Made by a program: the position numbers and the translations under genes | In this document: in pieces, positions 6,109 to 10,721 of the stretch | How the letters are laid out: each line of letters opens with the position of its first letter | Numbering within the stretch: the first letter of the stretch is position 1 | Assembly: GCA_021786915.1 (NCBI GenBank) | Contig: JAJYMP010000589.1 | Span: 1 to 10,721 of the forward strand | Direction: 5' to 3' | Length of the DNA: 10,721 nt | DNA from: Chloroflexota bacterium | GTDB taxonomy: Bacteria; Chloroflexota; Limnocylindria; Limnocylindrales; CSP1-4 | The notes under the pieces: model-generated | What the model saw: the letters and a program-made list of their open reading frames with translations, nothing else | Database searches by the model: none | What the model was told of the DNA's origin: nothing

Positions 6109-6660
6109 ATGCGCAGCCACTACGTCAGCGGTTGGCGGATCGACATCGAGCGGAGCGACGACGTCCCGCGCCTCGTGCCGGCCACCGTCCTCGCCCGGGC
6201 CGTCGCGGCGGCGCTCGATGCCGCTGGGGCGCCGGCGCCAGCCTCGATCGGCCTGATCCTCTCCGACGACGCCGAGCTGGCCGAGCTCAACGCCGCGCAC
6301 ATGGACAAGGACGGCCCCACCGACGTGCTCTCGTTCCCGCTGCTCGCGCCGGCCGAGTTCCCCGACCACGCGGGCAAAGGCTCGGGCTCGGAGAGGGGGC
6401 CGGCCGCCGAAGCCGACGAGGGCTTCGCGCTCCCGCCCGGATCGCGGCTCCACCTCGGCGACGTCATCGTCTCGGTGGAGCGCGCGGCGGCCCAGGCCCA
6501 GGCCGGCCGCGGCGGTCAGACCGGCGACCGGCAGTGGGACGCCCGCGACGAGCTGCGCCTGCTCGTCACCCACGGCGCGCTCCACGTCTGCGGCTGGGAC
6601 CACGCCGACCCCGTCGAGGAGGCGGCGATGCGCGCGCTGGAGCGCCGGCTGCTCGGCTGA
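6109..6660 (+). CDS. ybeY: Endoribonuclease YbeY (rRNA maturation factor)
   Basis: This 183-residue zinc-dependent RNase of the UPF0054 family is needed for 16S rRNA 3'-end maturation and late 70S quality control. The metal motif H3XH5XH is present as HGALHVCGWDH (H155, H159, H165). Upstream are the family segments LSDDAELAELNAAHMDKDGPTDVLSFP-like (TDVLSFP at 71-77) and LGDVIVS (116-122). The protein is longer than usual (about 150-165 residues) because of a roughly 35-residue hydrophilic stretch (about 80-113) between these two segments and a short one around 130-143 (QAQAGRGGQTGDR). The ATG at 6109 is chosen because homology starts there and no earlier start has a ribosome binding site. ybeY normally follows yqfF/pgpH; here the S53 gene and def stand between them. 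Confidence 0.94.
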   Translation: MRSHYVSGWRIDIERSDDVPRLVPATVLARAVAAALDAAGAPAPASIGLILSDDAELAELNAAHMDKDGPTDVLSFPLLAPAEFPDHAGKGSGSERGPAAEADEGFALPPGSRLHLGDVIVSVERAAAQAQAGRGGQTGDRQWDARDELRLLVTHGALHVCGWDHADPVEEAAMRALERRLLG

Positions 6661-6669
6661 CGCTCCCGA

Positions 6670-6682
6670 GCCGATCGTCGGC
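6670..6682 (+). terminator. Short hairpin after ybeY (weak)
   Basis: GCCGA (6670-6674) pairs with TCGGC (6678-6682) around a TCG loop, nine bases after the ybeY stop codon. Five base pairs and no T-run make it a weak terminator candidate that could be chance. Confidence 0.22.
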
Positions 6683-6932
6683 CCAGCTGCGCGGGGACGC
6701 GATCTCGATCGTCGTCGCGGGCCCGGTCACCCCCCACGCCTGGTGCGGGCACCGCTGGAGCGGCGCCGAAGCACGGGCAGCCTTCGTGGATGGCGCGGCG
6801 GATCTGCCGGCCCGGCCGCTCGGCGGGAGCCTGATTCGCAAGTGGTGCGCCGAGGGGCGCGGATGGGGATGCGCGGCACGGCGCGCAGGTTCTTCAATCG
6901 CCGCGCGCGGACGCCGGCGCCGCGAGCGGCAG

Positions 6933-6938
6933 TACCAT
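6933..6938 (+). promoter_or_regulatory. Possible -10 box upstream of pth (weak)
   Basis: TACCAT repeats exactly the hexamer found just upstream of def. It would give pth a leader of about 60 bases. No matching -35 box was found 16-18 bases upstream (GACGCC lies there). Confidence 0.2.
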
Positions 6939-7006
6939 GGCGCAACAGCCCCGGCGGATGCGTTCCCGGGGCCCTTCGCTGTGCTTGCAGGGGACCTCAT
7001 CAGATC

Positions 7007-7810
7007 GTGAAGCTCGTCGTCGGCCTGGGGAACCCGGGCGGCCAGTACGCGGAGACGCGCCACAACATCGGCTGGATGGCGCTCGACCGGATCGCCGATC
7101 GGGCGGGTCGGGCGGGGCGAGGCCGCCAGCGCGACGCGAGCGAGGTCCTCGACCTGCGCTGGAAGGGCATGGACCTGATCCTCGCCAAGCCCCTCACGTT
7201 CATGAACGACTCGGGGATCGCCGTCCGCAAGCTGATGGCCCGCAGCCACGTGCCCCTGGTGGACGTGCTGGTGGTGGCCGACGACTTCGCCCTGCCGTTC
7301 GGGAAGCTGCGCTTCCGCGAGGCCGGCAGCCACGGCGGGCACAACGGCCTGCGCTCGATCATCGAGGAGCTGGGCACCGAGAAGTTCAGCCGGCTGCGCG
7401 TGGGCATCGGCGAGCCGGGCCGCGGCGCCATCGACCACGTCCTCTCGCGCTTCGCGGCCGACGAGCGCGCCTGCCTCCCGATCCTGCTCGATGCGACAGC
7501 CGAGGCCGTCGAGGCGTGGGCGCGCGAGGGCACGTCCAAGGCGGCCAACCGATTCAACGCATTCGACCTGGAGTGCAACCCGGGCGGCGCCGTCGACGGC
7601 GGGGCGACGGGTCCGAAGCCGGGCGAGGTGGGCGGCCCGGCGGACGACCAGGGCGTTCGACGGACCAAGACCGGCTGGCGGAAGCTGCTGCCCGGTGGTC
7701 CGGGGTTGGGCGAGGACGATCCGGGCGCAGGCGGGCGGGGCCGTGGCGGCTCGGGTCCCGGAACGGGCTCGGGCGGCAGGGGTGGTGGCGCCGAGGGCGG
7801 TGGCTGGTGA
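7007..7810 (+). CDS. pth: Peptidyl-tRNA hydrolase with glycine-rich C-terminal tail
   Basis: Pth cleaves the ester bond of peptidyl-tRNAs released by stalled ribosomes, recycling tRNA. The catalytic set is complete: N9 in GLGNPG, H19 in ETRHNIG, N67 in PLTFMNDSG, D92 in VVADDFALPFGKLR and N113 in GGHNGLRS. The conserved domain ends near residue 188 (NRFNAFDLE). A further stretch of nearly 80 residues, dominated by Gly, Pro and Arg and ending in GGAEGGGW, makes the protein 267 residues against the usual 185-200. That tail is predicted to be disordered. The GTG at 7007 is where homology begins (MKLVVGLGNPG). AGGGGA at 6989-6994 is a possible ribosome binding site, at a rather long 12-base spacing. 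The last codons overlap the mfd GTG by four bases (GTGA), so the two genes are translationally coupled. The pth-mfd pairing is common in other bacteria. Confidence 0.94.
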   Translation: MKLVVGLGNPGGQYAETRHNIGWMALDRIADRAGRAGRGRQRDASEVLDLRWKGMDLILAKPLTFMNDSGIAVRKLMARSHVPLVDVLVVADDFALPFGKLRFREAGSHGGHNGLRSIIEELGTEKFSRLRVGIGEPGRGAIDHVLSRFAADERACLPILLDATAEAVEAWAREGTSKAANRFNAFDLECNPGGAVDGGATGPKPGEVGGPADDQGVRRTKTGWRKLLPGGPGLGEDDPGAGGRGRGGSGPGTGSGGRGGGAEGGGW

Positions 7811-10721
7811 CGGATCGCTACCGCGGCCGCTCCACCCGCGAGCGCAAGCTCGCCGAGAAGGTTGCGCGGGACTGGTCCGATCGCCGGGCTGCGGCCGAGG
7901 CCACGGAGCGCGAGGTGGACCTCGACCGGGCGTCGGCCGAGGCCGAGGTGGAGCTGCTCGACCCCGCGGCGCGCGCGGGCGACGGCGCGGGGCCTTCGGC
8001 CAGGCGCCCGCAGGCTCGACCGTCCGCGCGAACGCGGAGCGACAGCGCCACGGCGAGCGGTCGCGGCGCCGGCCGTCGCACGCCCGACCTCTCGGCACTG
8101 CCGAGGCTCCTCCACGCGACCGGCTCGTTCGCCTCGCTGCGCGAGCGGTTGGGCGGTGGCGCGGCCCCCGGCATGCACGGTCGCCATGTCGGGCTGACGT
8201 CCGTCCCGCACGGGGCCAAGTCGTATCTGGCCGCCGCGCTGGCCGTGGCCGATGGCGGTGAGCGCATCTGCTGGGTCGCGCGCGACGCCGAGATCGGCGA
8301 CCGGGTTGCCGACGAGCTGGGCGCGTGGCTGGGCGACGCCGCTGCCGTCGCGGTGCTGGAGCCGCGGAGCTCGCTCGCGTACGAGCGCTCGGAGCTCGTG
8401 CCCGACGAGACGGCCGCGCGAGTCGCGGCGCTGGCTGCCTGGCGGAGCGGCAAGGCCAGGATCCTCGTTGCCAGCGTCCAGGCGCTGTTGCAGGCGACGA
8501 TCGCCCCGGCAGACCTCCCGGAGCGAATGCGCGTCCTGCGGCCCGGGGTCCGCGTCGGCCTCGACGCCCTGCTGGCGGAGTTGTTCGACCTCGGCTACGC
8601 GCCCGTACTCGAGGTGGCGGGCCGTGGTGAGTTCGCGCGGCGCGGCGGGATCCTCGACGTGTTCCCGCCGTCGGCCGCGCTGCCGGTCCGGATCGAGCTG
8701 TTCGGTGACGAGATCGACTCGATGCGCGCCTTCGACCCGACCGACCAGCGAAGCGTCGGCGAGGTGCGCGAGGCGACGCTGCTCCCCGCAACCGAGCTGC
8801 TGCTGCCCACGGGCGGCGCGGATGAGCTCCGGGCGAGGCTCGGCAAGCTCGCGAAGGGACTCCCCGAGCGCCTGGCCCTGGACCTCGCGCGGTTCACGGG
8901 CGAGGACGTGTCCGAGGGAGCGGGGCACACGCTCGCCGGCCGGGCGCTGCGGACGGGCGACGCCGCCGAGGTGTGGGCCCGCCTGGTGGCGCCCGCGACG
9001 GGCCTCGACCACCTCGCGCCGGCCACACTGCTCGTCCTCGACGAGCCGGGCGACCTTGCCGAGGCCGCCGACTTCCTGTGGCGCCAGGCTGAGGAGCGCC
9101 ACCGCGAGCTCGTGGACCAGGGCGAGCTCCCGCGCGACTGGCCCACCGCGTACCTGGCACCGCGCGACTGGAAGTCGCGGCTCCACGGCGCGCGCACCCT
9201 CGAGCTGACCTGGCAGTCCGATGCGTCCGAGGCCGAGGGGATGGCGTACGCCTCGAAGGGCCTCACCAGCGGCGACCAGTTCGGGTGGCGCGAGCCGGTG
9301 CTGCCGCCGGGCCGCACGGAACGCCTGGTGGACGGCGTGGAGCACTGGCTGTCCGAGGGCGCCCGCGTCGTCCTCGCGTCCGATCAGGCCCCGCGCCTCG
9401 CCGAGCTCCTGGGCGAGGCCGGCCATGCCGTGGGCATCGTCAACCGCATCACGACGCCGCCGCCGCCCGGCGCCATCGCCCTCGTGGAGCGCAGCCTCAA
9501 CGGCGGCTTCGTCGGCGGCCCGGAGGGGCTGGCCGTGGTCACGGACCGCGAGCTGTTCGGCTCGGTGCGCGTCCGTCGGCCCAAGGCCATGCGCCGCATC
9601 GTCCCACGCGACATCCTCGAGCGCCTGACGCCGGGCGACCTCGTCGTCCACATCGACCACGGCATCGCGCGCTACGAGCAGATGCTCCGGCGCGGTGGCT
9701 CGGGCGAGGAGCGCGACTACCTCGAGCTCAGCTTCGCGGCCGGTGACCGGATCTTCGTCCCGGTGGAGCAGATCAACCGCGTCTCGCGCTACTCGGGCGG
9801 CGAGAACCCGACGCTCTCGCGCTTGGGCGGCACGGAGTGGCTGCGCACCAAGCAGAAGGTCCGCAAGGCCGTCACCGATCTTGCCGACGAGCTGCTCGCC
9901 CTGTACGCGAAGCGCGAGGCCGCGGAGGGCTTCGCCTACTCGCCCGACTCGCCCTGGCAGATGGAGATGGAGGCGTCGTTCCCGTACGAGGAGACGCCCG
10001 ACCAGCTCCGCTCCTCCACCGAGGTCAAGGTGGACATGGAGGCCCGCCGGCCGATGGACCGGCTCGTCGTGGGCGACGTGGGGTACGGCAAGACCGAGGT
10101 GGCGCTGCGGGCCGCGTTCAAGGCGACGCAGGACGGCAAGCAGGTGGCGGTGCTGGTCCCCACGACGGTGCTGGCAGGGCAGCACTTCACCACGTTCTCC
10201 CAGCGCTTCGGGGCGTTCCCGATGAACGTCCGGCTGCTGTCGAGGTTCGTGTCGGGCCGCGAGCAGGAGGCGACCGTGGGCGGGCTGGCGAACGGCACGG
10301 TCGACATCGTCATCGGGACGCACCGGCTGCTGTCGAAGGACGTGGCGTTCAAGGACCTCGGGCTCGTCGTGGTGGACGAGGAGCAGCGCTTCGGCGTGGC
10401 CGCCAAGGAGCGGCTCAAGCAGCTGCGGTCGTCGGTCGACGTGCTCACGCTCTCGGCGACGCCGATCCCGCGCACGCTCAACCTCGCCCTGGCCGGGATC
10501 CGCGACCTGTCGGTCATCGAGACGCCGCCCGAGGACCGCCTGCCGATCCAGACCCGCGTGGCCGAAGCCTCGGCCGGCCTGGTCCGCGACGCCGCCCTGC
10601 GCGAGCTCGACCGCGGCGGCCAGGTGTTCTACGTCCACAACCGGGTCGAGACCATCGAGGCCCAGGCCGAGCAGCTCCGGCGGCTCCTGCCAGGGGCCCG
10701 GATCCTGGTGGGGCACGGGCA
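7807..10721 (+). CDS. mfd: Transcription-repair coupling factor Mfd (partial, 3' end beyond window)
   Basis: Mfd is a superfamily 2 DNA translocase that pushes stalled RNA polymerase off DNA lesions and recruits UvrA. About 971 codons are present; the C-terminal translocase lobe and the UvrA-controlling domain lie outside. In order there is an unusual N-terminal extension (1 to about 93), the UvrB-like module (LSALPRLLHATGSF to FARRGGILDVFPPSAAL and LFGDEIDSMR), the RNA polymerase interaction domain starting near 607 (LTPGDLVVHIDHGIARYEQ), then the helicase with Walker A GDVGYGKT (756-763, K762), GTHRLLSKDV, Walker B DEEQ (857-860) and SATPIPRT. The frame has no stop up to the right edge. The GTG at 7807 overlaps the pth stop as GTGA. 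An internal ATG at 8173 would delete part of the conserved module, so it is unlikely to be the start. Membership is certain; the precise N-terminus is less so. Confidence 0.95.
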   Translation, partial: MTDRYRGRSTRERKLAEKVARDWSDRRAAAEATEREVDLDRASAEAEVELLDPAARAGDGAGPSARRPQARPSARTRSDSATASGRGAGRRTPDLSALPRLLHATGSFASLRERLGGGAAPGMHGRHVGLTSVPHGAKSYLAAALAVADGGERICWVARDAEIGDRVADELGAWLGDAAAVAVLEPRSSLAYERSELVPDETAARVAALAAWRSGKARILVASVQALLQATIAPADLPERMRVLRPGVRVGLDALLAELFDLGYAPVLEVAGRGEFARRGGILDVFPPSAALPVRIELFGDEIDSMRAFDPTDQRSVGEVREATLLPATELLLPTGGADELRARLGKLAKGLPERLALDLARFTGEDVSEGAGHTLAGRALRTGDAAEVWARLVAPATGLDHLAPATLLVLDEPGDLAEAADFLWRQAEERHRELVDQGELPRDWPTAYLAPRDWKSRLHGARTLELTWQSDASEAEGMAYASKGLTSGDQFGWREPVLPPGRTERLVDGVEHWLSEGARVVLASDQAPRLAELLGEAGHAVGIVNRITTPPPPGAIALVERSLNGGFVGGPEGLAVVTDRELFGSVRVRRPKAMRRIVPRDILERLTPGDLVVHIDHGIARYEQMLRRGGSGEERDYLELSFAAGDRIFVPVEQINRVSRYSGGENPTLSRLGGTEWLRTKQKVRKAVTDLADELLALYAKREAAEGFAYSPDSPWQMEMEASFPYEETPDQLRSSTEVKVDMEARRPMDRLVVGDVGYGKTEVALRAAFKATQDGKQVAVLVPTTVLAGQHFTTFSQRFGAFPMNVRLLSRFVSGREQEATVGGLANGTVDIVIGTHRLLSKDVAFKDLGLVVVDEEQRFGVAAKERLKQLRSSVDVLTLSATPIPRTLNLALAGIRDLSVIETPPEDRLPIQTRVAEASAGLVRDAALRELDRGGQVFYVHNRVETIEAQAEQLRRLLPGARILVGHG

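Larger units (their letters stand above)
6661..7006. other. Intergenic region between ybeY and pth, no supported gene
   Basis: In a window with such tight packing this 346-base gap is long. The open frames that cross it are arginine-rich, have no ribosome binding site, and look like GC-driven artefacts. It begins with a small hairpin (6670-6682) and contains TACCAT at 6933-6938, a possible pth promoter element. A GGTTC-like string near 6889 does not belong to a tRNA fold. It could hide a small RNA, but I see no specific evidence for one. Confidence 0.45.

Noticed and set aside
6052..6603. Upstream extension of the deformylase frame
   Set aside because: The frame is open, but the extra residues run antisense through ybeY. 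The standard deformylase N-terminus MPIRPIVTL begins exactly at the ATG at 6051.
6885..6905. tRNA-like T-arm string (GGTTC...) before pth
   Set aside because: The conserved GTTCRA pattern is not met, no matching acceptor or anticodon stems are found, and no CCA end follows.
7000..10716. Very long open frame (over 1,200 codons) on the - strand opposite pth and mfd
   Set aside because: It mirrors the codon pattern of two certain + strand genes. Its product is low-complexity, rich in Arg, Leu, His and Gly, without any recognisable domain. Such antisense frames are usual in very GC-rich DNA.
1..10721. CRISPR array, insertion sequence, prophage or defence system
   Set aside because: No regularly spaced repeats, transposase, integrase, terminal inverted repeats or known defence-protein motifs were seen. 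The only direct repeat pair lies inside the Ig-like region of the peptidase.

Overview
This is a very GC-rich bacterial chromosome segment, densely packed with genes and dominated by translation, RNA-processing and DNA-repair functions. It has one obvious accessory gene. The combination of ribosomal protein S21 with a PgpH/YqfF-type 7TM-HD phosphodiesterase in a high-GC background argues against a typical actinobacterium, where both are usually missing. I infer a Chloroflexota-like or other high-GC Terrabacteria lineage, probably uncultured. This is inference from gene content, not a phylogeny.

Layout from left to right: a roughly 280-base stretch with no convincing gene; rpsU (TTG start, strong Shine-Dalgarno); a GatB/YqeY-domain protein; and a large membrane HD-domain phosphodiesterase (pgpH/yqfF), all on the + strand. 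A perfect 12-bp hairpin follows pgpH. Next comes a secreted sedolisin-like (S53) serine peptidase with three C-terminal Ig-like domains, two of which share an almost identical 100-base DNA segment. It converges on peptide deformylase (def, - strand) across a strong hairpin. def and ybeY diverge from a 57-base intergenic region that carries a symmetric inverted repeat and two TANNNT boxes very close to the start codons. After ybeY comes a 346-base gap without a supported gene. Peptidyl-tRNA hydrolase (pth), with an unusual glycine-rich tail, follows and overlaps mfd, which runs off the right edge.

Functionally, most of the window concerns protein synthesis and nucleic-acid quality control: S21 (30S initiation), YqeY (tRNA amidotransferase-like domain), Def (N-formyl removal), YbeY (16S rRNA 3' end maturation and ribosome quality control), Pth (peptidyl-tRNA recycling) and Mfd (transcription-coupled repair). 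PgpH is predicted to degrade c-di-AMP. The order rpsU-yqeY-(...)-yqfF-ybeY and the pair pth-(...)-mfd each match conserved blocks in Bacillus subtilis. The window therefore looks like two ancient housekeeping blocks set side by side, with the secreted peptidase and def inserted between yqfF and ybeY. I found no mobile element, CRISPR array, tRNA or rRNA. No wholly new system is evident. The most unusual points are the prodomain-less peptidase and its repeat, the symmetric divergent promoter region, and the non-standard extensions on Pth, Mfd and YbeY.
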